From an uncultured Porphyromonadaceae bacterium (lineage in GTDB: Bacteria > Bacteroidota > Bacteroidia > Bacteroidales > Muribaculaceae): a stretch of DNA of 64,000 bases. How positions within the stretch are numbered: the first letter of the stretch is position 1; every line of letters starts with the position of its first letter. Positions 1-8,911 of this stretch are shown in pieces. The notes under the pieces were generated by a model. That model was not told the DNA's origin and did no database searches. It saw only the letters and a program-made list of their open reading frames with translations. The position numbers were made by a program, and so were the translations under genes. Location of the stretch: assembly GCA_902489275.1 (NCBI GenBank), contig CABTZK010000008.1:1-64000 (forward strand). Reading direction: 5' to 3'.

Positions 1-165
1 AACACCCCCTCTTTTCTCTGAAAAAATATCTTTTTCGCTCCTTTTGTTTATTGCCAAAAGTTGCATTTCTTAATTGAACTTACGCAGGCAAATACCTTGC
101 CGCATGGAACACTCTTTCATCCCTGAGCTGTCCCGGGCAAAGCCACTAATATGCACTTGCTTTTG

Positions 166-196
166 CAAAGATAGAAGAAGAAAATAGATTGGCAAA
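166..196 (-). promoter_or_regulatory. Promoter for a leftward gene beyond the window edge
   Basis: On the minus strand TATCTTTG (166-173) lies 19 bases downstream of TTTG (193-196), matching the Bacteroidota -7/-33 consensus. It points off the left edge, so a minus-strand transcript probably begins near position 160. Confidence 0.55.
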
Positions 197-308
197 GCAT
201 TCGATGAATGAAAATAACGAAATTGATGCGGCACAATGAGGTGATTATCAAAAAACAAGAAAATTCTATAAATATTGTAAGATTATGCCAAAAGGCATCA
301 AATAAAAG

Positions 309-339
309 TTGCACATTCCATTTTAAATCACTATATTTG
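309..339 (+). promoter_or_regulatory. Promoter of the cytosine-deaminase-like gene
   Basis: TATATTTG at 332-339 with TTG at 309-311, spaced 20 bases. Transcription would start near 345, which excludes an ATG-like start at 342 and favours the ATG at 366. Confidence 0.55.
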
Positions 340-365
340 GAGTGTTATACTTAAACTTATTTTTT

Positions 366-1613
366 ATGAAAAAGAAATTTTTTAATGCGAAATTTTATCG
401 CAACTGTTCAGCAACAGAAATGATAGTGGAGAATGGCAAGATTGCTCAAATTGGCAATAATCTGCCTAAATGTGACGAGGAGATTGACTTGAAAGGTAAG
501 TTTGTGCTTCCTCCTTACGTAGACCCACACTTGCACTTAGACTATGTTTACACACTGGCAGAGATGGAAGGTATTGGTGCTGCATCGGGTACACTTTACG
601 AGGCTATCGAGAACTGGCCCAAGTACAAGGCCACAATGACCATCGAGGGTGTGAAGAAGCTGGCACGCAAGGGTATCGAGGACGAGGTATCACAAGGCGT
701 TCAGTTTATCCGCGCACAGACCGACGTAACCGATCCCAAGTTTATCGGCTTCAAGGCTCTCATGGAACTGAAAGAAGAGATGAAGGACATCGTGGACATT
801 CAGGTTGTAGCCTTTCCGCAAAACGGTATGTACACCTACAAGGGTGGAAAAGAATTGGTGGAAGAAGCGCTGAAAATGGGTGCTGACGTGGTTGGTGGTA
901 TTCCACACTACGAGCCCGCAAGAGAGTTTGGTGAGAAATCTATCCACGACATTGTTGAGATGGCCATGAAATACAACGTACTGATTGACGTTCACTGTGA
1001 CGAGACAGATGACACCATGGCAAGATTCGTTGAGATTCTGAACGCCTTGGTATACCTGGAGGATTATGGTACAAAGACCACCGCAAGCCACACTTGTTCG
1101 TTCGGTTCGGCAGACAACTCGTACGCTTACCGCATGTTCGATATGTTCAAGAGAAGTAAGATGAACTTCATCTCCTGCCCCACAGAGAACGCATATCTGC
1201 AAGGTCGTCAGGACACTTATCCAAAGCGTCGCGGCTTGACACGCATCAAGGAGTTCATGCACATGGGTATCAATGTCGCACTGGCTCAGGACTCTATCAA
1301 CGACCCGTGGTATCCATTGGGAAGCGGTAACATGATGAATATCCTGGATAATGCCATCCACCTGTCACAGTACGCAAGCCCAGAGGAAGTAGAAAATGCT
1401 TTCGATATGATTACTTACAATGGTGCTAAGTGTATGAACATCCATGACGCATACGGACTGGAAGAAGGCAAGGATGCCAACTTTATCGTTCTGGATGGCG
1501 ACAGCTCATGGGATTGCATCCGTAGACGTGTTGGTGTACTGGCTTCTGTTAGAAAGGGTGAATTCTTGTTTAAGAAGAAACCTACAGAATATGAAATTCC
1601 TTTCAAGATGTAA
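366..1613 (+). CDS. codA: Cytosine deaminase-like amidohydrolase
   Basis: A 415-residue metal-dependent amidohydrolase of the cytosine deaminase subfamily, which in E. coli converts cytosine to uracil and ammonia in pyrimidine salvage. The metal and active-site pattern is visible: HLH at residues 55-57, HCDE at 210-213 (His plus catalytic Glu), a conserved His at 242 and the DSINDPWYPLG segment with Asp309. Length is close to E. coli CodA (427). The ATG at 366 is preferred over an in-frame start at 342 because a promoter sits at 332-339. The gene is monocistronic and ends at a bidirectional terminator shared with the converging MFS gene. Subfamily members also use isoguanine, creatinine or triazine substrates, so the exact substrate is inferred. 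Confidence 0.8.
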   Translation: MKKKFFNAKFYRNCSATEMIVENGKIAQIGNNLPKCDEEIDLKGKFVLPPYVDPHLHLDYVYTLAEMEGIGAASGTLYEAIENWPKYKATMTIEGVKKLARKGIEDEVSQGVQFIRAQTDVTDPKFIGFKALMELKEEMKDIVDIQVVAFPQNGMYTYKGGKELVEEALKMGADVVGGIPHYEPAREFGEKSIHDIVEMAMKYNVLIDVHCDETDDTMARFVEILNALVYLEDYGTKTTASHTCSFGSADNSYAYRMFDMFKRSKMNFISCPTENAYLQGRQDTYPKRRGLTRIKEFMHMGINVALAQDSINDPWYPLGSGNMMNILDNAIHLSQYASPEEVENAFDMITYNGAKCMNIHDAYGLEEGKDANFIVLDGDSSWDCIRRRVGVLASVRKGEFLFKKKPTEYEIPFKM

Positions 1614-1626
1614 GGTCATTCAACTT

Positions 1627-1661
1627 AAAAAAGTTGCACAATGTAATGTGCAGCTTTTTTT
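1627..1661. terminator. Bidirectional intrinsic terminator
   Basis: A 14-bp stem (AAAAAAGTTGCACA / TGTGCAGCTTTTTT, one G-T pair) with a 6-base loop and an A-run/T-run on both sides. It sits between two convergent genes and can serve both. Confidence 0.85.
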
Positions 1662-1684
1662 ATGCGTGTATATGAACTTGTTCT

Positions 1685-2857
1685 TTATCCTATCCGTCGC
1701 AATGTATGCTTGGCGAATATAGAAATTATCATTCCTGGCACGGCTAACAGTACGGCATACCATATCAAGCTCGTTGGACCGAAGCTTATCAGCAACAAAC
1801 CTGCAATCCATGTCGTAATCATGATAGAAAGATTAAACATACACGACTGCACCGACATGGCCACATCTTTTCCACTTTCCACTTGGTTTCCCACTGCAGC
1901 CTGGAACAATGTAACCAATGGACCGAACGACAATCCCCACAAGAAGAAACCAAATTGCGAAATTCCCATGGCACCCTTGAAGAAGTAGAACAGGAGCATG
2001 GCTACAGCTAAGAAGGCAAACATGGCGATAGTAAGCTCACGAAGATACAAATCAATGTACTTCGTTGCGATGATGATAGATATCAATGAGCCGATACCAA
2101 ATACCATCAGAGCCATCTCAATGCCTCCTGCTACGTTAATTTCGGCAACCAATTGGGTGATGTAGGTATATACTCCGTAATGTCCACAAACACCTAACAA
2201 GGTGAGAAGAATAATCAATAAAATGGATTTGTTTTTCAACATGGCGAAAGGTGATGTGCTCTTGGTGAGCTTTTCGCCAGGCGTAGACGGCAGCATGAAT
2301 AGCGAAAGCAGCGCAATCAGCGCAACAAGCAGTCCTAATGCGATAAATTCAATACGCCAACCAAACTTATCTCCAATTGATGTCATCAGCGGCATACCCA
2401 GACTTATACCCAAAGTATTACCCGCCATGATCACAGCTACAGCCCTACCTTGATGACTGGGATGTACCAAACGCATGCCAAAGGCCGCAATCATCGGCCA
2501 CATGACACCCGCACTGATACCGCCGAGGAAACGCAACGCTAACACTATGTAGTAGTTGTGTACAAGACCTGACAGCACGTTGCAGATCGCAAATCCCACC
2601 AACAACCACAACAACACCTTCTTGCGGTTGTACTGCATTGTCGCCGAGATGAGTGGAATGCCGAATATGGCCGATGCAAGAGCATACAAACCCACCAGCC
2701 TTCCGCCTTGAACTTCGTTGACGCCAAGGTCTGACATGATTTGCGGTAACACGCCCGAAGGCACCAATTCTGATAAAATTCCCACAAATGTTACTGATGA
2801 CATCAAAATCATCAATACCCAAGGGAATAAATCTGTAGATTTTTTTTCTTGAACCAT
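1685..2857 (-). CDS. MFS transporter, DHA1 family (AraJ/NepI/PbuE-like)
   Basis: A 390-residue, 12-helix major facilitator protein. The N-half carries the typical motif around GGRLVGLYALASAIFGIP and NRKKVLLW, and motif C-like glycine-rich helix 5 (AVIMAGNTLGISLGMPL), the antiporter motif of the drug:H+ antiporter-1 group. Relatives export purine nucleosides or bases (NepI, PbuE), sugars or drugs. Convergence with a cytosine deaminase makes a nucleobase-related substrate possible but this is only context. It has its own promoter on the minus strand and a short leader. Confidence 0.75.
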   Translation of the reverse strand: MVQEKKSTDLFPWVLMILMSSVTFVGILSELVPSGVLPQIMSDLGVNEVQGGRLVGLYALASAIFGIPLISATMQYNRKKVLLWLLVGFAICNVLSGLVHNYYIVLALRFLGGISAGVMWPMIAAFGMRLVHPSHQGRAVAVIMAGNTLGISLGMPLMTSIGDKFGWRIEFIALGLLVALIALLSLFMLPSTPGEKLTKSTSPFAMLKNKSILLIILLTLLGVCGHYGVYTYITQLVAEINVAGGIEMALMVFGIGSLISIIIATKYIDLYLRELTIAMFAFLAVAMLLFYFFKGAMGISQFGFFLWGLSFGPLVTLFQAAVGNQVESGKDVAMSVQSCMFNLSIMITTWIAGLLLISFGPTSLIWYAVLLAVPGMIISIFAKHTLRRIG

Positions 2858-2885
2858 AGCTAATAGCTTATAATTAATGTGTTTT

Positions 2886-2917
2886 CAAAGATAGATATTT
2901 AAAATCTATATAACAAA
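2886..2917 (-). promoter_or_regulatory. Promoter of the MFS transporter gene
   Basis: On the minus strand TATCTTTG (2886-2893) and TTTG (2914-2917) with a 20-base spacer: a full Bacteroidota sigma-ABfr consensus, about 28 bases before the ATG at 2857. Confidence 0.65.
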
Positions 2918-3008
2918 TATTTTTGACACATTTTCACAAGGTAGATTCAACACCAAGATGCAACAAAGTTTTGCTCGCCAAAATGGTGACCTTTTAAATT
3001 TTATTATT

Positions 3009-3016
3009 TACCTTTG
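3009..3016 (+). promoter_or_regulatory. -7 element of the GNAT-like gene
   Basis: TACCTTTG lies 35 bases before the ATG at 3051. No good TTTG lies at the expected -33 position. It argues against translation from in-frame codons farther upstream. Confidence 0.45.
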
Positions 3017-3050
3017 TGAACTTTTATATGAGTTTTTTTATGGAATTGTT

Positions 3051-4184
3051 ATGGCAATCGAAATACGTCAAATTGAACCCACGCGAGGGAATTTACTGAA
3101 ATTCATCCATTTCCCTATTGACCAGCTGTATCGTGACAGTCCTTACTACGTGCCTTGCTTGGTGACCGATGAACTCAACACGCTCATGCCGTCGCGCAAC
3201 GCCGCATTCGCATTTTGCGAGGCTGCCTATTTCTTAGCCTATCGCGATGGTAAAATCGTGGGGCGCACGGCCGCCATCATCAACCGTGTGGCCAATGAGC
3301 GCACGGGCAGGCAAGAGGGGCGTTTCGGCTTTATCGACTTTGTTGACGACCCCGAGGTGTCGAGCGCGCTCATCGGCAAGGTCACGCAGTGGGTCAAGAG
3401 TAAGGGAATGACCAGCTTAGCCGGGCCGCTCGGTTTCACCGACATGGATCGCGAGGGCTGCTTGATCGAGGGATTTGACCAGTTGGGGACACAAGCCACC
3501 ATCTATAATTACCCTTACTACCCAGCGCACTTTGAGCGGCTTGGCTTCGAGAAATCGGCCGATTGGGTTGAGTTCAAGGTCTTTATCCCCAATCAAGTTC
3601 CCGAAAAGATGAGCCGCATTGCCAACATTGTGCGTGCCAAGTACCACTTGCGCACCGTGCGCTTTAACGACCGCAAGAAACTTGTTCGGGCTTATGGGCA
3701 ACCCATTTTCCAACTGATCAATGAGGGCTTTGACAAGCTCTATGGCTACACCCCGCTCACACCCGCTCAAATCGAGCAGTATATCAAGGCCTACTTGCCG
3801 CACTTGCCCCTTGACCACGTCTCGTGTGTCGTCGACTCCAACGACCAGCTGGTGGCTTTCGGCATCAGCATCCCGTCGCTGAGCAAAGCGCTCATCAAGT
3901 GCCGCGGCCGCCTTTTCCCCCGGGGATGGATGGACTTGCTCAAGGCAGTGAACGGCCACACCAGCATTGTGGACTTGATGCTCATTGCCGTGAAGCCAGA
4001 GTTGCAGAGCAAAGGCGTGAACGCGCTCATTTTTGAGGATCTGATTCGCACCTTTGTCGAGCGGGGTTATGAGTATGCCGAGACGAACGTCGAGCTGGAG
4101 ACCAACGCCAACGTGCAAAAGCAATGGCAATACTTCAAAAACGAGCAGCACAAGCGCCGCCGCGCTTTCTCAAAATCCATTTGA
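3051..4184 (+). CDS. GNAT-like acyltransferase family protein, function unknown
   Basis: A 377-residue cytoplasmic protein of a type common in Bacteroidota and annotated as N-acetyltransferase. The N-terminal part reads as a degenerate GNAT fold (residues about 1-190, with AYRDGKIVGRTAAIINR and GPLGFTDMDREG); a second GNAT-like half follows, with VDLMLIAVKPELQSKGVNAL resembling the acyl-CoA binding beta4-alpha3 element. No signal peptide. The reading frame extends upstream to 2958 but the promoter at 3009 and the stronger family-like start MAIEIRQIEP support 3051. Acceptor substrate cannot be told. The next gene begins 95 bases downstream with its own promoter. Confidence 0.6.
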   Translation: MAIEIRQIEPTRGNLLKFIHFPIDQLYRDSPYYVPCLVTDELNTLMPSRNAAFAFCEAAYFLAYRDGKIVGRTAAIINRVANERTGRQEGRFGFIDFVDDPEVSSALIGKVTQWVKSKGMTSLAGPLGFTDMDREGCLIEGFDQLGTQATIYNYPYYPAHFERLGFEKSADWVEFKVFIPNQVPEKMSRIANIVRAKYHLRTVRFNDRKKLVRAYGQPIFQLINEGFDKLYGYTPLTPAQIEQYIKAYLPHLPLDHVSCVVDSNDQLVAFGISIPSLSKALIKCRGRLFPRGWMDLLKAVNGHTSIVDLMLIAVKPELQSKGVNALIFEDLIRTFVERGYEYAETNVELETNANVQKQWQYFKNEQHKRRRAFSKSI

Positions 4185-4235
4185 GAGCACAGCGAGACCG
4201 TGCGGGGAGACTATGCTTATTCAAAGAATAATCAG

Positions 4236-4243
4236 TATATTTG
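4236..4243 (+). promoter_or_regulatory. -7 element of the S9B peptidase gene
   Basis: TATATTTG, 36 bases before the ATG at 4280. The -33 box is poor. Confidence 0.4.
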
Positions 4244-4279
4244 CAGGAGAACTAAAAAACGAATCAAAACAGCTTGGTC

Positions 4280-6445
4280 ATGAATATCAAAACATGGATG
4301 GGAGCGATAGTGGCTTGGGTGCTTATAGTGGCACCCGCTACAGCGATGGCACAAAAACAATTCACCTTAGAGGACTTGAACTTTGGCGGAAACAACTACC
4401 AGAACATGATTCCCCAAAACAAGACGCTCACCTGGTGGGGCGACAAGCTGGTGCACATCGACAAGTTGACCTGCTCCATCGTGAACCTTGACAACGGCAA
4501 GGAAACGCCGTTCATCTCTACCGGTGACCTCAACCAGTGGGCGGCTCTGCAGGGCGACGAGCAGCTCACGTCGATGAGGGGCGTGTCGTTCCCCTACGCC
4601 CACGAACCCATCGTGATGGTGGAAACCCACACGACGCGCATGCTCGTTGACTTCAAGAAAAAGGAAGTCGTCTACTCGGCTCTCTTCGATCAAGGAATTC
4701 AAGCCGAGGAGTTTAACCTTGTGGGCCGCAACAGCGCCTGGGTGAAAGACGGAAATCTCTATGTGAACGATGAGCAAGTCACTACCGACGGCTCACGCGA
4801 GATTGTCTACGGGCAGGCGGTGCACCGCAACGAGTTTGGCATCGACGGCGGCATGTTCTGGAGTCCCGACGGGCAGCAAATCGCCTTCTATCGCATGGAC
4901 CAAAGCATGGTGACCGACTATCCGCAAGTCGACATCCCCGCGCTTGACGCTCCCAATGGGCAAATCGCCACGCCCGCGCCCGACAAATACCCCATGGCTG
5001 GCCAGCCATCGCACAAGGTGACGGTGGGGGTCTACAGCGTTCTGACGGGACGAACAATCTACCTGCAAGCGGGTGACCCTACCGACCGTTACTTCACCAA
5101 CATCACATGGAGTCCCGACAGCAAGCTGATTTACATGTTTGAGTTGAATCGCGACCAAAACGATTGTCGCTTAGTGAGTTACGATGCCACTACGGGCGCT
5201 AAGGCCGGCGAGCTCTACCGCGAGACGCAAGCCAAGTACGTTGAGCCGCAGCACCCCATCGTGTTCTTGCCATGGGATCCCGGCAAGTTCATCATGCAAA
5301 GCCAGAAAGATGGCTGGAACCACCTCTATCTCTTTGATCAAAGCGGAAAGGAACTCAAGCAAATCACCAGCGGCCACTGGGTGGTGATGCAGCTGATGGG
5401 CTTTGAGGCCAAGGGACACAACGTGATCATCGCCAGCAATGAGGCCGGCAGCCTCCAGCGTAACCTCTACCGTGTGAACCTTGACAACGGCCAGCGCACC
5501 CGCATCGACCAGGGCGGCAAGGGCTGGCATTATGGCACACTGAGCGAGAGCGGCACCTGCATGGTGGACAATTACCAGGAACCCGACGTGCCCCGCAAGG
5601 TTGCGATGGTGAACACCACCACGGGCCAGGCTACCACATTTTTCACTGCGCCCAACCCATGGGCGGGCTACAAGGTGCCCACCTACGAGAGCGGCAGCAT
5701 TAAAGCCGCCGATGGCGTGACTGACCTCTACTACCGCCTGGTGAAGCCTGCCGACTTCGACCGGGGCAAGAAGTACCCTACCGTCGTCTACGTGTACGGC
5801 GGCCCCCACGCCCACAATGTGGATGCCCGCTGGCACTGGGGCAGTCGAAGCTGGGAAACCTACATGGCGCAAAAAGGCTACGTGCTTTTTATTCTCGACA
5901 ACCGTGGCAGCGAGAATCGAGGCCGTGACTTTGAGCAGGCCACTTTCAGGCAGCTGGGGCAAATTGAGATGCAAGACCAGATGAAAGGCGTGGAATTTTT
6001 GCGCAATCAAGCCTACGTGGACACGGCGCGGCTGGGCGTACACGGCTGGAGCTTTGGCGGTTTCATGACCATCAGCCTCATGACCCGCTATCCCGACGTG
6101 TTCAAGGTGGGCGTTGCCGGCGGCCCAGTGATTGACTGGAAATGGTATGAGGTGATGTACGGCGAGCGCTACATGGACACGCCGCAAGCCAACCCCGAGG
6201 GGTACGCGAAAGCCAGCTTGCTCGACGCTGCCAAGAACTTGAAAGGCCGCCTGCAAATCATCATTGGCTACAACGACCCCACGGTGGTACCCCAGCATGC
6301 CCTGTCGTTCCTCAAGGCTTGCATCGCCGCTGGCACGCAGCCCGACTTCTACGTCTATCCCGGCCAGGGACATAATATGCGCGGTCACCAGAGTGTGCAC
6401 TTGCACGAGCGCATCACGCGCTATTTCGAGGACTACTTGAAATAA
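4280..6445 (+). CDS. S9B serine peptidase, DPP IV / prolyl tripeptidyl peptidase-like
   Basis: A 721-residue exported prolyl peptidase that removes di- or tripeptides ending in proline from peptide N-termini, as in asaccharolytic Bacteroidales. A signal peptide with cleavage near ATAMAQ opens the protein. Residues about 30-470 form the beta-propeller (several WSPD repeats), followed by the alpha/beta hydrolase domain. The catalytic triad is visible: Ser591 in GWSFGG, Asp666 in YNDPTVV and His698 in GQGHNMRG. The RNEFG motif before the first WSPDG supplies the Glu that binds the substrate amino terminus. The local sequence resembles Porphyromonas PtpA as much as DPP IV, so dipeptide versus tripeptide release is unresolved. 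ATG 4280 is preferred to the TTG two codons upstream. The SpoU gene follows after 14 bases. Confidence 0.88.
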   Translation: MNIKTWMGAIVAWVLIVAPATAMAQKQFTLEDLNFGGNNYQNMIPQNKTLTWWGDKLVHIDKLTCSIVNLDNGKETPFISTGDLNQWAALQGDEQLTSMRGVSFPYAHEPIVMVETHTTRMLVDFKKKEVVYSALFDQGIQAEEFNLVGRNSAWVKDGNLYVNDEQVTTDGSREIVYGQAVHRNEFGIDGGMFWSPDGQQIAFYRMDQSMVTDYPQVDIPALDAPNGQIATPAPDKYPMAGQPSHKVTVGVYSVLTGRTIYLQAGDPTDRYFTNITWSPDSKLIYMFELNRDQNDCRLVSYDATTGAKAGELYRETQAKYVEPQHPIVFLPWDPGKFIMQSQKDGWNHLYLFDQSGKELKQITSGHWVVMQLMGFEAKGHNVIIASNEAGSLQRNLYRVNLDNGQRTRIDQGGKGWHYGTLSESGTCMVDNYQEPDVPRKVAMVNTTTGQATTFFTAPNPWAGYKVPTYESGSIKAADGVTDLYYRLVKPADFDRGKKYPTVVYVYGGPHAHNVDARWHWGSRSWETYMAQKGYVLFILDNRGSENRGRDFEQATFRQLGQIEMQDQMKGVEFLRNQAYVDTARLGVHGWSFGGFMTISLMTRYPDVFKVGVAGGPVIDWKWYEVMYGERYMDTPQANPEGYAKASLLDAAKNLKGRLQIIIGYNDPTVVPQHALSFLKACIAAGTQPDFYVYPGQGHNMRGHQSVHLHERITRYFEDYLK

Positions 6446-6459
6446 AAACTCGGCGTGCG

Positions 6460-6993
6460 ATGAAGAAAAAATCCATGATAGAGCTGCACCGCCTCGATGC
6501 CGAGCAGTTTAAGGCCGTTTCCAAAATACCCGTGACGGTCGTGCTTGACAACGTGCGCAGCGAGATGAACGTGGGCAGTGTGTTTCGCACGGCCGACGCT
6601 TTCCTGATCGAGCGCATCGCCCTGTGCGGCATCACCGCTATCCCTCCCATGCCCGAGATTCACAAGACCGCCTTGGGCGCTGAGTGTACCGTGGCATGGT
6701 CACACTACGGCAGCACCTTGCAGGCCGTGGAGCAATTGCGTGGCGAGGGCTATGAGATTTGCTCCGTCGAGCAAGTGCACGGCAGCATCGGCCTTGACCA
6801 ATTTAGCATCGAAAAGGATAAAAAATATGCCTTGATTTTTGGCAACGAAGTGAGGGGGGTGGCACAAGAGGTGGTTGATGCCAGCGATTGCTGTATCGAG
6901 CTGCCCCAGTTAGGCACCAAGCACAGCCTGAACATCGCCAACACGGCCGCTATCGTGATGTGGCGGCTTTTTGAGCAGTTGAGATTGAAGTAG
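6460..6993 (+). CDS. SpoU/TrmH family RNA 2'-O-methyltransferase
   Basis: A 177-residue SPOUT methyltransferase using S-adenosylmethionine to methylate ribose 2'-OH in tRNA or rRNA. All three family motifs are present: NVGSVFRTAD at 37-46 (motif 1 with the catalytic Arg), FGNEVRGV from 127 (motif 2) and LPQLGTKHSLNIANTAA from 148 (motif 3, trefoil-knot SAM site). The short length, without an N-terminal substrate-binding domain, resembles TrmH/TrmL-like members. Target nucleotide is not predictable from sequence alone. It starts 14 bases after the peptidase gene and is probably co-transcribed. Confidence 0.85.
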   Translation: MKKKSMIELHRLDAEQFKAVSKIPVTVVLDNVRSEMNVGSVFRTADAFLIERIALCGITAIPPMPEIHKTALGAECTVAWSHYGSTLQAVEQLRGEGYEICSVEQVHGSIGLDQFSIEKDKKYALIFGNEVRGVAQEVVDASDCCIELPQLGTKHSLNIANTAAIVMWRLFEQLRLK

Positions 6994-7089
6994 CCCCTTT
7001 CCAAGAACAAACATCTTCCTTATCGTGGCAAAAAATCGTCTTTTCGTGATTTTTCCGATAAATATGCTCTGGTTTCCATAAAAAAACAT

Positions 7090-7097
7090 TACATTTG
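7090..7097 (+). promoter_or_regulatory. -7 element of the Lrp-family gene
   Basis: TACATTTG, 38 bases before the ATG at 7136, in an AT-rich stretch. Confidence 0.45.
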
Positions 7098-7135
7098 CTT
7101 GGTTAAAAATAGCTCAACTAAAAATCAGAGAAAAG

Positions 7136-7612
7136 ATGGAAAAAATTGATAATTTGGACAAGAAAATCCTACAGATTATCATGCACAACGCCCGCATTCC
7201 CTCAAAAGATGTGGCCATAGACTGTGGCGTGTCGCGCGCCGCCATTCACCAGCGCATCCAGCGCATGATCGACATGAAGGTCATCACCGGGTCAGGCTAT
7301 CATGTTGACCCCAAGGTGTTAGGCTACGGGACTTGCACGTTTATTGGGTTGAAACTGGAGCGTGGCTCCATGTATCACAGCGTTGCGCAGGAACTTGAGA
7401 AAATTCCCGAGGTGGTGGAGGTGCATTTCACCACTGGGCCCTACACCATGTTTGCCAAAGTCTATGCCCACGACAACGGGCAGCTCATGGAACTGCTCAA
7501 CGGGAAAATCCAGCATATTCCTGGCGTGATGGGCACCGAAACGCTCATTTCCCTCAACGAGAGCATCAGTCGGCAAATCCCTATTTACAAGAATGACCGT
7601 GAGGGGCAATAG
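7136..7612 (+). CDS. Lrp/AsnC family transcriptional regulator
   Basis: A 158-residue feast/famine regulator. Residues 1-60 form the winged HTH (NLDKKILQIIMHNARIPSKDVA, then recognition helix around SRAAIHQRIQRM); residues about 65-145 form the RAM/Lrp ligand-binding domain with the GPYTMFAKVYA strand. Such proteins act as octamers sensing amino acids and often autoregulate. The regulon cannot be read from here. It has its own promoter and is followed by a GC-rich hairpin (CCCTGG / CCAGGG, 7621-7636) without a T-run. Confidence 0.85.
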   Translation: MEKIDNLDKKILQIIMHNARIPSKDVAIDCGVSRAAIHQRIQRMIDMKVITGSGYHVDPKVLGYGTCTFIGLKLERGSMYHSVAQELEKIPEVVEVHFTTGPYTMFAKVYAHDNGQLMELLNGKIQHIPGVMGTETLISLNESISRQIPIYKNDREGQ

Positions 7613-7715
7613 CCTCTTCACCCTGGCCAGCCAGGGCAACGGAAAGACTGCGCAGAGCCTTGCCACCCTTCATGGGCGGCAGCGCCATCAAACCTTTTAA
7701 ACGCCATTTCTCCAA

Positions 7716-8819
7716 ATGATAAATGTGTTTCATATCGTATCCAACAAAATCTGGAGCGGCCCCGAGCAATACGCGTTTGACTTGGCGTGCATGCTCAAGG
7801 ACGACCCCGGGTACTACGTGGAAATCGTGTGCCGCAAGTCAGATTCTGTCTTCAGCAAGTTCCGGACACTGGAAGTCCCTGTGTCGATGCTGCCGCTGAA
7901 AGGCTTTCACGACTTTGAAAGCCCCGTGCGCTTTTCGCGCCTGCTCAAGCGGGGGCACAACATTATCCACGTGCACAGCTTTCGTGATGCCGTAGTGGCC
8001 ATTTGGGCCAAGCACATTGCCGAGAACCCCAAGAACCGCATTGTGTTCACCTTGCACGGCGTGCCGCACCCGAGGCTCAACTATGTCTCCAAGAAAGTGT
8101 ATCGCGAGGTTGACCGGGTGATTTTCGTCTCCCAAAAGGCCTATAACGAGTTCATTCCCCGCATCCAGCGTTTCGACAGCGATAAGGCCGTGATCATTCG
8201 CGACAGCGTGCTGCCAGCCACCAACGAGCAAATGCAAGGCGCGCCCGACCTGCGCCGCATCTGCCAGATGACCGATGAGCAGGCGATGATCATGTTTCAC
8301 GGCCGCTTGAGCCACGAGAAAGGCATCGACTTGCTGCTCCAGGCACTCTCGCGAATGGACGGCAGCAAGTACCACTTGGTTGTCATAGGCGAGGGGCAAC
8401 GGAAGTTTGTGTCCCAAATCAAGGGCTTCATCGTGTCGCACAACATGGTGAAGAATGTCACGTTCCTGGGGTTTAGCGGCAATGTGCAGCCACTCATCAA
8501 GCAGTGCCGCTTTGGCGTGCTGCCCAGCATCATGCCCGAGGCGTTAGGGCTGTCGAACCTTGAGTACATGATGCAAGGCAAGGCGCACATCACCACCAAC
8601 AATGGCGCGCAGCCCGAGTATATCAATAACGGGGAAAACGGCTTGCTCGTGAATCCCGGCAGCGAGGAAGAGCTTGCCACCGCGATCCACACGCTGCTCA
8701 GCGACAGCGTGCTGTGCAGCCGCCTGGGAATGCAGGCTCAACGCGACTTCAACGAGCGGTTGAACTACCAGAATTTCTATCAGGAAATGACCAAACTGTA
8801 CAGCGGGCTCTATCAATAG
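7716..8819 (+). CDS. Glycosyltransferase family 4 (GT-B fold)
   Basis: A 367-residue retaining GT-B glycosyltransferase. The N-terminal half (about 1-185) has the acceptor domain with SNKIWSGPEQYAFDLA and HVHSFRDA. The C-terminal Glycos_transf_1 domain has FHGRLSHEKGIDLL and the nucleotide-sugar EX7E motif (Glu275 to Glu283 in PEALGLSNLE). No membrane segment. No other polysaccharide gene is adjacent, so the product (LPS core, capsule or glycan) is not known. It ends 92 bases before sufB and the region between contains the sufB promoter. Confidence 0.82.
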   Translation: MINVFHIVSNKIWSGPEQYAFDLACMLKDDPGYYVEIVCRKSDSVFSKFRTLEVPVSMLPLKGFHDFESPVRFSRLLKRGHNIIHVHSFRDAVVAIWAKHIAENPKNRIVFTLHGVPHPRLNYVSKKVYREVDRVIFVSQKAYNEFIPRIQRFDSDKAVIIRDSVLPATNEQMQGAPDLRRICQMTDEQAMIMFHGRLSHEKGIDLLLQALSRMDGSKYHLVVIGEGQRKFVSQIKGFIVSHNMVKNVTFLGFSGNVQPLIKQCRFGVLPSIMPEALGLSNLEYMMQGKAHITTNNGAQPEYINNGENGLLVNPGSEEELATAIHTLLSDSVLCSRLGMQAQRDFNERLNYQNFYQEMTKLYSGLYQ

Positions 8820-8899
8820 CCTCTTCTTTTCCCCATCATCGTCAGGGAAAGTCGTTTTTTCGTTTCATTTATTTTCGAGTATATCTCAACTATTTTTTG

Positions 8900-8907
8900 T
8901 ATTTTTG
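8900..8907 (+). promoter_or_regulatory. -7 element of the suf operon
   Basis: TATTTTTG at 8900-8907, only 4 bases before the sufB ATG at 8912. A TTTTCG near 8872 could act as a weak -33 box. If used, the message would be leaderless or nearly so. Confidence 0.5.
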
Positions 8908-8911
8908 CAAA

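Larger units (their letters stand above)
1..365. other. Intergenic region at left edge, divergent promoters
   Basis: No convincing complete gene. It holds two opposed Bacteroidota-type promoters, one leftward (166-196) and one rightward (309-339). On the minus strand an ATG at 66 opens a frame that stays open for 22 codons to the window edge; it could be the N-terminus of a cut-off gene, but nothing in the sequence identifies it. Confidence 0.5.

Noticed and set aside
70..314. Two short minus-strand frames at the left edge
   Set aside because: They overlap promoter elements on both strands, are rich in Phe/Ile from AT-rich DNA and lack any recognisable feature.
2958..3050. N-terminal extension of the GNAT-like protein
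   Set aside because: A promoter -7 box at 3009-3016 lies inside it, and the extension has no family-like sequence.
5171..6406. A 411-codon minus-strand frame opposite the S9B peptidase
   Set aside because: Shadow of the peptidase catalytic domain; composition is antisense-like.
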